Assembly (NCBI GenBank): GCA_035771165.1
Contig: JAWNZC010000224.1
Location: forward strand, 156,501 to 220,500
From: Paragorgia papillata
Lineage: Eukaryota > Cnidaria > Anthozoa > Scleralcyonacea > Coralliidae
DNA: 64,000 nt
Direction: 5' to 3'
This document shows, piece by piece, positions 11,661 to 22,769 of the stretch. The notes beneath the pieces were generated by a model. It ran no database searches. It was not told the DNA's origin and was given only the letters and a program-made list of their open reading frames with translations. The position numbers were made by a program, and so were the translations under genes. Within the stretch, counting starts at the first letter, position 1, and each line of letters begins with the position of its first letter.

Positions 11661-11909
11661 AGAAAAGCTCATTTAATAATCATAATTACTTTTGTTATAT
11701 ATCAGGTGTCAAAATCCATCGTTCTGGGTTGTGATTTTCTGATTGGGTAAGCAGTCTTTGCGTGACAGTCAAAAAATTTGAGCGTTATATTTTACGCGTA
11801 ACCCATGGCAGCGGGCAACATTACATTTCAAAAGAAGATTGGCACTAATCCTTTAAGCGTTAATCTGTTGTTTTCCGTATTTTCTGACTGACTGCTTCAC
11901 TTCACAGAC

Positions 11910-11915
11910 AATAAA
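11910..11915 (+). terminator. Likely polyadenylation signal of gene A (AATAAA)
   Basis: AATAAA lies 250 bases after the stop in the conserved context CACAGACAATAAAAGCTTTA. The same words follow genes B (38133) and C (63856) at similar distances, which supports use as the shared poly(A) signal. Confidence 0.6.
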
Positions 11916-12012
11916 AGCTTTATTAATTCCAACCAAGGTGTGGAAAAAGAAATCTCCGTCTTATTTGTATGATCAACTCTATCTTATTTGAAATAGCACC
12001 AAAAATGATAGA

Positions 12013-12451
12013 CAGGGCCGGATTTAAGGGTGGGCAACATGGGCGCTCGCCCAGGGCCCCCACACAGAGGCCCCCCCCCCACAAAATACCTTAATTAATT
12101 ATTTTTCTGAATTATGGTTCTGACTAATTGATAAAATAGACAAGTACACTTGTAGCAGAAATTTACTTTAAAAAAATGTGGGCAAAACCGAGCAATTATA
12201 GGCGTGCGTGAATATTCTATCATATATTCCTGTACAAAGTCATATATAATACATCTTACATAAAGTACTGAAATTAGTACAACTTGTAACGCGGGCCCGT
12301 GGTGTGTCAATCAAAAAGCAATATGGCTGACCGTCATACAACTCCACGATACTATAAAAGCGAATGAATTTATTGTATGAATAAATTTCTCTAAGGAGGG
12401 CCCCCACATAAGCGATTGCGCAGGGCCCCCACATTCCTAAATCCGGCCCTG
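12013..12451. mobile_element. Non-autonomous hAT-like element, perfect 8-bp target duplication
   Basis: The ends are CAGGGCCGGATTTA and TAAATCCGGCCCTG, with the CAGGG/CCCTG termini typical of hAT elements. The flanks are ATGATAGA at 12005-12012 and again at 12452-12459, a perfect 8-bp duplication. Unit B has the uninterrupted site AAAAATGACAGAGTAAC near 38225, so the insertion is younger than the A/B duplication. There is no transposase frame. Confidence 0.92.
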
Positions 12452-12849
12452 ATGATAGAGTAACATATTATTCTTAGCTTTACTTGGTTGTTTGATAAGC
12501 AAATTAAACATCTTGACGTCACAAATTAACATCTTAGCGTATATGAGCCATTGGAGAATATTATATATCTTTGTTATTATCAAACATAATAGCGCTCCGT
12601 CGTGGTGACGTCACTATTTAAGTTTGCCGCTATTACCCACAATTCTTGCAGTCCGAACAATAGATAATGGCTCTTTGCAATCATTTGGAAGTCAATTTTG
12701 GTTTGTTTGTCCGCATTATGGGCTATAAATAGCAGCTCGACGGTACGCTATTACTTGAAAATCTACATGTTTGGTGTTGTGAGAGAAACACGCCCACGCG
12801 CTTCCTTCGAATTAATTTGGTTAAATAATATCAAAGATATATAACCTTC

Positions 12850-13340
12850 CATGCAACCTCGTCCCCAGGGCCATTTGTGGGGGATGGGCCAAGATGGCGG
12901 GAAGAATATGAAAAACGTGGGAAGAATATGTAATGATGGGTTGTGTCGTCTCTGTGCCCTGCCATACAACGCAGTCCATGAGGCAACCAAATTGCTTTCT
13001 TAATCTGGAGAAACGAATTGGAAAGACTTGGAGAACAAAGCCAAAGAGTATTTTAGTATTGAGGTGGCAAAAGAAGATAATTTCGCCGTAGTTAGAATTA
13101 TCCAAAGCATATCGAACGCAGTATAAGAATACATTTAACGTGAGCGACATCTTGAATCTTGCAAGTCAATCGAAAGCCTGACTAGGCGCAATAAACTTTG
13201 AGATAATTGTGTACGAGTCAAAAATGAGGCATTATATGGCGCATTCTTGGCAGCCTGTGCCAGGCCCATTTTGTTCCGGCCATTTCGTTTTTGGCCTCCA
13301 TCTTTGCCCAGCCCCCACAAATGGCCCTGGGACGCGGTTG
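12850..13340. mobile_element. Mutator-like element, 9-bp target duplication (unit A)
   Basis: Terminal inverted repeats of about 35 bases read CAACCTCGTCCCCAGGGCC on the left and GGCCCTGGGACGCGGTTG on the right, each followed inward by a CATTTGTGGGGG-type stretch. ATAACCTTC occurs at 12841-12849 and 13341-13349, a 9-bp duplication as made by Mutator-like transposases. Inside is a short degraded coding remnant in other frames (CRLCALPYN) that is shared with unit B. No transposase is present. Confidence 0.75.
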
Positions 13341-14782
13341 ATAACCTTCTTCGATAAATCGTTAAGTACGTGTGACATCTAGATGTCTAATTTGCATATC
13401 AAACAACCAGAAATATCTCAACAATGAAGCAAGGAAACGAAAAACTGCAAAAGATGTTACTTTGTCATTTTAAGTGTTCTTTTAAATAAGACAGACTTAA
13501 TTTTCACCTTATAAGCACTTTTAATAGAGGTTTCACTGTATTCTAAAAGTAGCGAGGCTGAATTTTCATCTCTGCAAGGAAGACTGGAGGTATACAAACT
13601 TCAGGTCTACATGTCTGCTATTGCTTTGCCTGGTCAATGATCAGAAGATAACACTTCAGTTATATATATATAGCACACTGGGTTAGGCGGCGTTTGGAGT
13701 TAAGATTAGGGTTCGGGTTTGGGACAGTGTTAGGATTAGCACAACCACTTATAATTGTTGTTGTAGTAAATCTTGGGATTATAATGTTTAAATTTAAAAC
13801 TTTGAACTATGTTATAAATAGCGCTTATAATTGTTGTAGTAGGTCTTGGGATTATACCTATGTTTACGTTTAAAAATGTAGAAAAGCGTTTAGTTCAGTA
13901 GTTTTTGTGTGAACAATAAAACAAATGAGCTGAAGTTGTAGATTTAATTATATAACTCTTGCATTGCCTAGTTCGTTCGTGCGGAATCAATAACATTCGA
14001 CGTTCTTGACGCAATAATTTTGACACGACATTTTTGACGCGGTATTTTTGACGCAACATATTTATTGCGGTATTTTTAACCCGACATTTTTTATGCTAAA
14101 CAGGGCACCGCTTTTTAGTTCTGACACATTACCAACTAGCGGTTTTCCCTTTCTCGCGCATCGCAAGTTCACCACTTTTTGCGAAACAGTTTTGAAGCTG
14201 AAAATGTTGTTGTATGCGTGACATATGTTGCGTGGTTTTGCAATAGACTGAAGCAATAACATATAATATTTAGTTCTTGCCTTCTTGGATAGTGATATGT
14301 CACGTGGTTTTGAAATATAACAAGACGCCTGGTCAGGCTTTCACACGCCTGGTCGGGCTACTGCAAAATCACAGTGCTATATATAGTACGTGAAGGTACT
14401 GAAGTGTTATCGAAGCTGCAATCACTACATATACGCAGGTTGTCGCATGCAGTGCTAAGATCTAAAGTCTAAACACTTTGGTCACAGACAAAAGTCAAAA
14501 CACAATCCAATTCTCCGATAGAAAACACAATTTGCAATACACAAAACACGATTGCCTGTATTTAACGTAGTTTCCACACATGCACACAGCGTTCATATGT
14601 CGAGTCTCTTCGGGTATTAAGCTATTAACGGCGTGTGCGATTGTAAGCGTATATAATATCAAAACTATGTCTGTGAACACACAAAACACATCCGAGACGA
14701 GAAAGACTTGATCATACATCAGAAAAGCAAAGAAAGAAAGCATTATTTCCACACATGTACAGCGTTCATATGTCTGTGCATT

Positions 14783-14865
14783 AAATAATATCAAAGATAT
14801 ATAACCTTCCATGCAACCTCGTCCCCAGGGCCATTTGTGGGGGATGGGCCAAGATGGCGGGAAGA
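14783..14865 (+). repeat. Second copy of the element's left end and its flank
   Basis: About 82 bases starting TTAAATAATATCAAAGATAT repeat 12822-12903 with no visible difference. They include flank, target duplication and the first 50 or so bases of the Mutator-like element. The copied flank shows this is a duplication or conversion event, not a fresh insertion. Unit B lacks it at the matching place. Confidence 0.75.
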
Positions 14866-15195
14866 TGGTGCAAGCTGGGGATCAGCGGCCATGGAAGACT
14901 GGTACTAGTTGAGCGTCGTCATTGCCGCGTTAACGGGCTAGCAGTCAGACGCAGTGTTGGAGTCAGATGAAATTAGATATTCCCACCATCCCTCCCTTCA
15001 ATCAAAGAGGTAAGTGTAATACTTCCACCAATTAATTGGTATGATCGGTGCAAGCCATACCGAGTGGGGGTGGTCAGCTCAAGATCCTGCATGGATGGAT
15101 CTTAACCTGGATCCAAGTATCGCTATTCGCCCCAGGCCCCCACCGGGCTACGGCTTGCACCAACCTTCCAGACGGGTAAGTAAAAAGGGGAACGA

Positions 15196-15300
15196 GGATG
15201 TTAACATATAATATTGATGTGTTGGACAGCGATATGTTGCGTATCGCTAAGATGGCGTTGCGGTGGCGAGGCGTGTGGCCATCGCTGGGATGTTTCAAAA
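15196..15300 (+). repeat. Single unit of the 64-bp satellite
   Basis: One copy of AACATATAATATTGATGTGT ... GCGATATGTTGCG is present. The equivalent place in unit B carries about fifteen copies (41459-42592). It marks the distal limit of clear A/B similarity. From here to 16117 the sequence repeats parts of the preceding flank (TTGACGCAATAATTTTGACA near 14011 and again near 15746) and no gene is seen. Confidence 0.7.
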
Positions 15301-16117
15301 CTTTTTTCTTTACTATCGAGTCACAACTGTAAAGTGTAAACTTAAAAACTAAGTAAGAGAACAGTGAACAAGTTTGTTATACATTGCCATTATGTTTCTG
15401 AGTTGTGCCTGGTTTGTATTTCCAACAATCCCACAATTTTAAAAACGAAATATCATAAAAACGAAAACAATATTATTAGTCACATCATAGTCTCAGACAG
15501 ATATAATTCCATGGATGTTTCCGTTAATTTGGTCGTGAAGTCATCGAACTGCGTAAAATGCTTAGCATTTAGATCTTCATCTCGCTTGATTTTTTCAAAT
15601 AATATCTTCTGTAGAATGCTGGAAATAGCATTTCAGAGCCTCTAGACTTCAGAATTTTCTGGGGGTGGATACCCCCCAGACCCCCCTACGTTATATACCA
15701 CAACTAATACCAAAACATTTACGCTCCGCGCCGCCCCCTGTTCTTGACGCAATAATTTTGACACGACAGTTTTGACGCGGTATTTTTGACGCAACATATT
15801 TATTGCGGTATTTTTAACCCGACATTTTCGACGCTGAACAGGGCACCGCTTTTTAACACTTTGTTTGGTTCTGACACATTACCACTAGCGATTTTCCCTT
15901 TCTCGCGCATCGCAAGTTCAGCACTTTTTGCGAAACAGTTTGAAGCTGAAAATGTTGTTGAATGCGTGACGGCATGCCGAAGATCTGGAGCCCGGTGAGG
16001 GTGCTAATCTCGACACGCGTGCAGTAATGATTTATTTAACGTCGCAAGCACAGGATGTGATCGCCCAACCATCCGAGCCAGGGGCTCATGTTGAAAGTGC
16101 ACGACATAAGCTACGAC

Positions 16118-17138
16118 CAGGGGCGGATCTAGGAATTTTGATACCTTAGTCAAAGTTGCTGTGGACCCATATTTCTAGGGGGGTCCGGGGGTATGCCCCC
16201 CGGAAAATTTTTGAAATTTGGATCTCTGAAATGGCATTTCCTGCATTCTGACAGCACATTTGAGCAAAATTCCAAATGTTTTAAAACATGTTTTTAATGG
16301 ACATTTTATCATTTTCAAGAAACATTTTGGACTGATATTTTCTTGTTGTCTTAGAAACCTTGTGATAGTTTGAAGGTGTGTAAGGCTAAGTTTTTTCCAG
16401 GAATGAGGGTGGGGAAATCCAATAAACAGTAGAGAGATATGTGGTCACATTCTAATATAAAAAAGTTGACTGTTTCGCTCTATGTCAAAGTTCATCAGCA
16501 TGCCTAGGAAACACCAGTTACATTGTTTCAGTCAGTGAATCTAACATGGACAGCCTGACCAACATACAAGTGAAGGTCTAGCTGAATTTAACATTCTGCA
16601 TAACCCAGAGCAAGGTGGGGTACCTTCCATGGCTGTTGAGCCCCACCTACCCAGAGCTGTCTGGCTTTCAAATGCCTTTTACTCTCAACCTGTGACTCTT
16701 TACTCTCAACCTTTACTCTCAACAAGCAGACAATGTCTGGTTAGGAGTCAGGAGAAGCTTTTGTTAATGACCATAATGGACATTACATGGACATAGACAT
16801 GGAGGAGCTCAACTCTCTACATCATCCCGATCATTCTAACCCCCATCTAATATGCCACTACCCATCCCCCTACTAACCCATGTTACTATGAGCTGTCTGG
16901 TTTTCAGGCACCAGCAACCCAAGTTCAATTCCTGTCCAGTGCAATTATTATCAGATTAAAATTTCATAATAGCCACATGTGAGAAGAATGCTTACTTGAT
17001 GTATAACGATAATACATGGAAATTTGTAGTAATGTCATGTAGATATTTATTGCTTAGCTTTTGATCTGTTTCCCCAGGCCCAGACCTTATTTAACTTATA
17101 TGTTAAAAGTTATATGTTATTACTTATAATACTGTATG

Positions 17139-17177
<39 letters not shown>

Positions 17178-18203
17178 ATTAACTGACTTGTAATATGAAC
17201 TGAGGACGAATGTATTATGTAAACTACTGTGGAAAGGCAATCTGACTATGCATCATGATTATGACATACTAGTGAGTATCTAGAATTGAAACACTACTAA
17301 GTAGTGTTTATAGTACTACATGAAGCATTTAATAGCATTGGTTTATAAGTGGTTTATACCAGTGTGCTCAACGCAGATTATGCTAATATGGAACGGATAT
17401 CAACAAAGGTTAGGGAAGTATAAACATGACAACAGACTAACATCGATATTGAATCCAGATTGATGAACTACTGTACCTATAAGCTTACCTTAGAGCGACA
17501 TATGGCTTACTCTAGCTTGTCCGCCTCCATGTGTTGTGGCAAATAGACCGTCTCAGCACCGATGTCTTCCCAATCTTGGGAAATGCTCTCCGGCCACCAG
17601 TACTCGACAAGCACTGATTCTCACAGACAAATCAACATACAATTGCCGCAAAAGAACATCATCGCTGCTTTATAAAGCACACAACGCACAATCTAACAAG
17701 CTTGTAGAAGCCATGAATCGATCGAACAGAATTAGACGACTGAACGAAGACCGCATTTTGCAGGCTTCCGGTACGGCATACTTTCGGCAAAGCAATCAAC
17801 CAATCAGATTCAATGATTTGCCTCGTTTTGGCCAATCACAATGGGTAAATCGGCCTAAATCCTGCAAAAATCTAAACCAGTCAGCGGTCGCGATTTGGCT
17901 GTTTTGGACCAATGAGAATGGCTAAATCGGCCTAAATCCTGCAAGATTCTAAACGGGATTGGCTAAATCGGCCTAAATCCTGCAAAACACCTAAACCAGT
18001 CAGCGCTCGCAATTTATCTGGTTTGGACCAATCAGAATATCTAAATCGGCCCAAATCCTGCAAAAGTCTAAGCCAGTCAGCCCTTGCAATTTTTCTTGTT
18101 TAGACCAATTAGTAAGTTAATATATGATGATATTTATAATTATTTCGTAACAATTTTCACCTTAGTCATCTGACTTATTTGACTAACGCTAAATCCGCCC
18201 CTG
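16118..18203. mobile_element. hAT-like element, about 2.1 kb
   Basis: The ends are CAGGGGCGGATCTAGG and CTAAATCCGCCCCTG, typical hAT termini. ACGAC flanks both ends, but a full 8-bp duplication is not clear. Inside are a TA run (17141-17174) and, from 17790 to 18110, a diverged subterminal repeat with the phrase AAATCGGCCTAAATCCTGCA several times. The 129-codon frame at 17536-17925 shows no transposase motif, so I treat the element as non-autonomous. Confidence 0.7.
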
Positions 18204-18508
18204 ACGACCTAACGTATCATTTTACACGCGTGGACAAACGTGATATCATATTCGGATGCTACGTGCTTTGATACGTATATAAAGCGAAAAATGTAATTTG
18301 CCTTGAGTTGACCTTTAACACCACACGTAACTTTAAAACTTACTGTTCATTATCCAACGCTTTCACCCTCTGATTTAGTGGCTTATAATTTGGGGGGAAT
18401 GCCTCCAAACGCAAACACTTTTCCCGAAAAAAGGGGAAGTTACTTAAAATTATTTTTTGTAAAAGTATTTCCTGGTTTATTTTAATCAACATTACCTGTC
18501 ATGGCTGA

Positions 18509-18633
18509 TCATTCTAGGGTATGAATATTATTACCAGTCTTTCCATTCACGTGGTTTCTATTGATTAAGTCCATAGTACTGACGCGTGTTTTGTAAGCTC
18601 GGTTAGTAGCCTTTCGTAACACAGGATCTTTAT
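18509..18633 (-). CDS. Minus-strand membrane protein, last exon (cytoplasmic tail)
   Basis: On the minus strand the acceptor GTTCTTTCAG is followed in phase 1 by DKDPVLRKATNRAYKTRVST and ends DLINRNHVNG, then NNIHTLE and a stop at 18509-18511. The phase matches the donor of the membrane exon at 19302-19454, and the joined junction reads KLT-D-KDP. This looks like a short, basic cytoplasmic tail. No signalling motif is recognised and I cannot name the family. The long cysteine-rich open frame running through this region comes from the microsatellite and not from this exon. Confidence 0.65.
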
Positions 18634-18716
18634 CTGAAAGAACAAAACCACGTTGCTTATACGTGGGATACAAGAGGGCACTGAGAGACTGCATATACCT
18701 CCGCCAGTGGGTTAAT

Positions 18717-18820
18717 AAACAAACAAACAAACAAACAAACAAACAAACAAACAAACAAACAAACAAACAAACAAACAAACAAACAGGCAGGCACGCATGC
18801 ACACAGGCAGGTAGGCAGGC

Positions 18821-18871
<51 letters not shown>

Positions 18872-18940
18872 CGCACAGACAGGCAGGCACACAGACAGAC
18901 AGGCAGGCAGGCAGACAGACAGACAGACAGACAGACAGGC

Positions 18941-18987
<47 letters not shown>

Positions 18988-19022
18988 CACGCGCACAGAC
19001 AGGCAGACAGACAGGCAGGCAT

Positions 19023-19101
<79 letters not shown>

Positions 19102-19115
19102 CACACACAGACACA
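18717..19115 (+). repeat. Compound microsatellite (CAAA)n then (CAGA)n
   Basis: About 68 bases of CAAA repeats are followed by about 330 bases of CAGA repeats broken by GGCAGGCA variants. It fills most of the intron between the two recognised minus-strand exons. Open frames on both strands (Cys-Leu-Ser-Val or Asp-Arg-Gln-Thr runs) are artefacts of the repeat. Confidence 0.95.
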
Positions 19116-19301
19116 AACTCATTAATCTGATAAAGAATCCTCGTGATTTACATAAACTTTAGCTTTGATTTTCTTGGCTTAGACAACATTATTTTTCAAA
19201 ATTACTATGCCAATGAACTACCAAATGGGATCGTTTTTCAAGCTATTCCAAACATTCGCAGTTCAGATCTAAAACACGAACAAGGATATATTTTTGCTTA
19301 C

Positions 19302-19454
19302 CCGTTAATTTTCTTCGTTTCGACGTGATAATCCACACAATAGCAGCAATAACCAAGGCTGCAAGAAAGCCAATCACCAGTCCAACTACCAATGATACAC
19401 CATGTATATTTGATTTACTGCATCCAGTTTGCGGACGGGTAACAGGGTCAGAAT
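19302..19454 (-). CDS. Minus-strand membrane protein, transmembrane exon
   Basis: The 153-nt exon runs from TTCTTTAG to the donor ACGG|GTAAGC and is phase 1 at both ends. It encodes SDPVTRPQTGCSKSNIHG, a strongly hydrophobic span (VSLVVGLVIGFLAALVIAAI), then the stop-transfer sequence TSKRRKLT. This pattern of outside linker, span and basic tail is that of a type I single-pass receptor. Upstream exons should lie at higher coordinates on this strand. I did not recognise any up to gene B, so the extracellular domains are unknown and they may lie beyond the repeats at 22-24 kb. Confidence 0.7.
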
Positions 19455-19531
19455 CTAAAGAAAAAACAAACAATTATAGGGTCATAATTTAATTACTGCA
19501 TTTCATCTATTAAGCCCCATTCTTCTAATAA

Positions 19532-19540
19532 CCCCCCCCC

Positions 19541-19585
<45 letters not shown>
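19532..19585 (+). repeat. Poly-C and (CA)n microsatellite
   Basis: A run of C bases is followed by about twenty CA repeats. It lies just upstream of the minus-strand transmembrane exon. Confidence 0.9.
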
Positions 19586-19589
<4 letters not shown>

Positions 19590-19744
19590 CATATTACACC
19601 TCAGGTCATATCACGTCACGACAGATCACAGAAATCACGTCAGGTGACCCAGAATGCCGCGAAAATATTGAGACCCAGTGCACTGCATATTTGCTATGGA
19701 TATAATTAATTTTAATAAAGTGGGATTTAAAGCCGCGAAAAGAC

Positions 19745-20345
19745 ACAACCTTCTGATGACCAGTGAGATGCTCTAACCATTGAGCTACTGAAGCACATAT
19801 GATTATAAATTTGCAACCTTAGCTGTCCATCTGAATCTCAGTGGCTCAATGGTTAGAGAATCTCACTAGTCATCAGAAGGTTACAGGTTGTGCACATTTG
19901 TAACCTTAGCTCTGCATTTGAGCCTCAGTAGCTCAATGGTTATAGCATCTCATTGGTCATCAGAAGGTTGTGGGTTGTACACATATTCAATCTACGTTCA
20001 AATCATCTGAGTCTCAGTAGCTCAATGGTTAGAGTATCTCACTGGTCATCAGAAGGTTGTGGATTGTACATATATTCAATCTATACCTTCAAATCATCTG
20101 AGTCTCAGTAGCTCAATGGTTAGAGTATCTCACTGGTTATCAGAAGGTTGTGGATTGTACATGTATTCAATCTATACCTTCAAATCATCCGAGTCTCAGT
20201 AGCTCAATGGTTAGAGCATCTCATTGGTGATCACAAGGTTGTGGGTTGTACACATATTCAATCTACGTTCAAATCATCTGAGACTCAGTAGCTCAATGGT
20301 TAGAGCTCAATCATTCGAAGGTTTCAGGTTCGATCCCTGTCTGGA
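19745..20345 (+). repeat. Tandem array of tRNA-derived units, period about 89 bp
   Basis: The phrase GTAGCTCAATGGTTAGAG, which matches a pol III A box, recurs at about 89-base steps near 19850, 19930, 20020, 20107, 20197 and 20288. It is followed each time by CATCAGAAGGTTGTGG or a close variant. An inverted copy starts the array (about 19760-19790), and the last unit ends with a B-box-like GGTTCGATCCC. The units do not fold as complete tRNAs. The array looks like the head of a tRNA-derived SINE that amplified in tandem. Confidence 0.75.
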
Positions 20346-20637
20346 GCTGGAAGTATTTTCTGAGTATTTGAGCTTGATGAACGCCTATCAAACATCTGTT
20401 ACATTACACCAAGCTCATAAACGTACCACATGCACTACAACATATTAAGTATTCTACTTTGGCTAACGCAAAACAATTTGAATTTGGTAAACAGAAAACT
20501 ATTTTACTCAGCACAGGGAAACCCTACCGACAGGAAAGGGTTGAGTCGAGAACAAACTGAAGAAGTTATCAGATCTTACAAATAGTGAAATAAAAGTAGC
20601 GTGCCATTCATCCTCACGGACTCAACGAACGTTTTTC

Positions 20638-20815
20638 ATTTATTTAACACTTCTGAACACGCTGTTTTTGTTTAGCAAGGGCGGAGATAAAAACAGAGTT
20701 TTCACTTTATTTTGTTTTCACTTTATCTATATTTTTTCTTTTATTTAACACTTCTGAAGACGCTGTTTTTGTTTAGAAACAGCGGCATAGACAGTGTTTT
20801 CACTTAATTAATTTA
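20638..20815 (+). repeat. Two-copy tandem repeat, about 100 bp
   Basis: TTTAACACTTCTGAACACGC and TTTAACACTTCTGAAGACGC start two diverged copies about 100 bases apart, each containing GCTGTTTTTGTTTAG. No gene is seen between 20350 and 20990. Confidence 0.6.
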
Positions 20816-20995
20816 TCTATTTTTTACTCTCGCTCATCCTTTTCACACCCCCTCCTTTTTTGCTCATCGCCGGTAGGAATAGCAAATGTCTTTCGCATCT
20901 CATTATTAATTTGTTATTGTTATTGTTATCTTATTGGCTTATTTTTAGTCACATGATTTTCTTTCTTGTATAAGCTCGTTGTTTGTTTACACTCT

Positions 20996-21090
20996 TGACG
21001 TTTCTCTCTGACGAAGGGCCTTCGCTCAAAACGTTAGACTCCTATGTTCTCTGTTTCGGCAGTATATCTAACCTTACTATACTTCGATTG
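20996..21090 (+). repeat. Hammerhead-like repeat, plus-strand copy
   Basis: GACGTTTCTCTCTGACGAAG is followed by GGCCTTCGCTCAAAACGTTA and then TTTCGGCAGTATATC. The CTGANGA box and the GGGC-CTTC-GCTC hairpin are intact, but the second box is CAAA instead of GAAA. The family is shared with the FReD introns. It may derive from a Penelope-like element or a retrozyme. Confidence 0.4.
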
Positions 21091-21255
21091 TTAATTATTT
21101 TACTATAGCTAATGCCACACAATTTTACTCCTCACAGGGCGGGAGAGTGCAGCGAGCGGAAGGGGTTAAATGCGCCACGTCGAGATAGTGGAGGGTTCAA
21201 ACCATAAAATGAATTGATCAGGAAAACCTCAAACTTTGACTCGGTAGAAAGTCTT

Positions 21256-21780
21256 TATTAAAATGCATATAAACCCTCCACAGTTTTTAGTTCTTTGTAT
21301 AGAGATTGCGAAAAGAATTTAGTCCATTCGTTTCCGAGATATCTACTTCGAAACAGCCCAATCTTGCACTTCCAGCGAGAAATTGCCGAGAATGTTTACA
21401 ATGCTTTAAGGGCCTGGACACCAGGAACCGATATATCACGTTCTTCTTCGAATATACACTCAGAAGCAGAAGATAGACTTTCGTACTCATCAGAGTCCGA
21501 GTTTGACATAGCGACTTTTCCTATAAATACATGTCGTTTTTGGCATCTCTTTGGTCTAAACGTCTATGTTTTCCTTGTTGTGTGAAATCTAATCGTTCCT
21601 GACTCCCAGGCCCCTCTTAAGAATAATGACGCGCGGCTTATTCATTCAATTGGCAATCTTTAGATTGAAATATTTTGGGAAATAATGGACCAAATCGAAA
21701 ACTGTAAAATAACTTATCAGCTCTTTTCGCATCCTCTATCCAATTAACTAAAAACTGTGGAGGGTTTATATGCACTTTAA
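21256..21780. mobile_element. Fold-back MITE with GCATATAAACCCTCCACAG ends
   Basis: GCATATAAACCCTCCACAGT near 21264 is matched by the reverse complement ending at 21773, including AACTAAAAACTGTGGAGGG. The inside also pairs partly. Two short open frames here, one per strand, belong to the element and show no known domain. Confidence 0.7.
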
Positions 21781-22427
21781 TTCTACTGCGCACAAAAATG
21801 CATAAAGTCCAACAAAAAGATAGAACAAAGACTTTGCTGAGTTTCCAAACCATATTTTGAATGACTATGGTTGAACTAAAAACATATAACAAAAAAACCA
21901 GTAGGGGTGTTGTGGTTGCGGTCTGAGAGGCGTGACTGTCACGGGGGGGTTGTGGTTAGGTTTAGGCCCACCGGGGGGTTGTGGTTGGATTTATGGTTGC
22001 CAGGCAGTGGTGGACATTAGGGGGTGTGAGGGGGGAAGCCACGCGGTCAATAATTTCCATATTAAAATTTCAAGGATAGCTCATTAGCTTAGTAACTAAA
22101 TGGTAGCATTTTTTTACGATCGTGATAAAGCGGGACTGGTTTCAAATATCAAAATATCGCCCCGTAACTGTTTCAAATAAAAAATAACAACAAACCAGGC
22201 AAACCAATGCATTTTCGGCTTTTATAGTGATTCATACATTTAGTTAATGACATGCTTACACAGCAGAGCTTATCAAAACATCAAAAGCTCAAATTCAGAG
22301 TTCAGACTGCTGAAGCTGATGGTTTCACACGTCGTGCCACAGTTGAACTTATTGAAATGCTAGTAAATTCAAATGCATAGTCAACTAAGTCAGCGAACTC
22401 AACTTCAAATATTCTTGTATTCTCGTA

Positions 22428-22612
22428 TTAACTCTTTCCTGTCTGAATTGGTCTTTAGTATTTTATTCTGGCTAACACAAGACGATTTCATTCACCTCAG
22501 GGGAAGCCCTCAGATAGGAATGAGTTATAAACTATGTCTCTATTTTATTCTGGCTAATGCCAGACAATTTTATTCACCTCTGGGGAAGCCCTCGGGCAGG
22601 AATGAGTTAAAA
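22428..22612 (+). repeat. TTAACTCTTTCCTGTC dispersed repeat (two copies)
   Basis: TTAACTCTTTCCTGTCTGAA ... TTTTATTCTGGCTAACACAA ... GGGGAAGCCCTC ... GGAATGAGTTA occurs twice in a row here. Other copies lie near 20450-20550, 24105-24250, 44009-44110 and 55360-55430. The ends are weakly inverted and often fall on TTAA, which suggests a small MITE of about 100 bases. Confidence 0.65.
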
Positions 22613-22769
22613 CAGCAAAGAACAGTGTACCTGCAGGCGGCGTTACAACATCAGCAAAACTGTGCGCAAGTTAGTAAAATTTCAGGTCAATTTAAAAAAG
22701 ACCTTGAAGAAAGCTATTTCCTGGCATTAGATTGAGCCACTAGGATTAAATAGAATTATACGGATAAAG

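Larger units (their letters stand above)
8377..15300 (+). repeat. Duplicated unit A (FReD exons plus 3' flank)
   Basis: From GTCGCAGTGGGCC at about 8375 onward the sequence follows unit B (from about 34955) exon by exon and intron by intron, through 3' flank to about 15300 (B: about 41560). Unit C (from about 59695) also aligns until the window ends. Upstream of 8377 gene A does not resemble B or C, so this point is one breakpoint of the duplication or of a later rearrangement. Confidence 0.85.

Noticed and set aside
17536..17925. 129-residue frame as a possible hAT transposase
   Set aside because: No transposase motif, short, and its 3' part runs into the element's subterminal repeats.
18509..19130. 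Cys-Leu-Ser-Val repeat proteins of up to 201 residues
   Set aside because: Translation of the CAGA/CAAA microsatellite. Only the last 41 codons (18509-18633) look like a real exon, with an acceptor in between.
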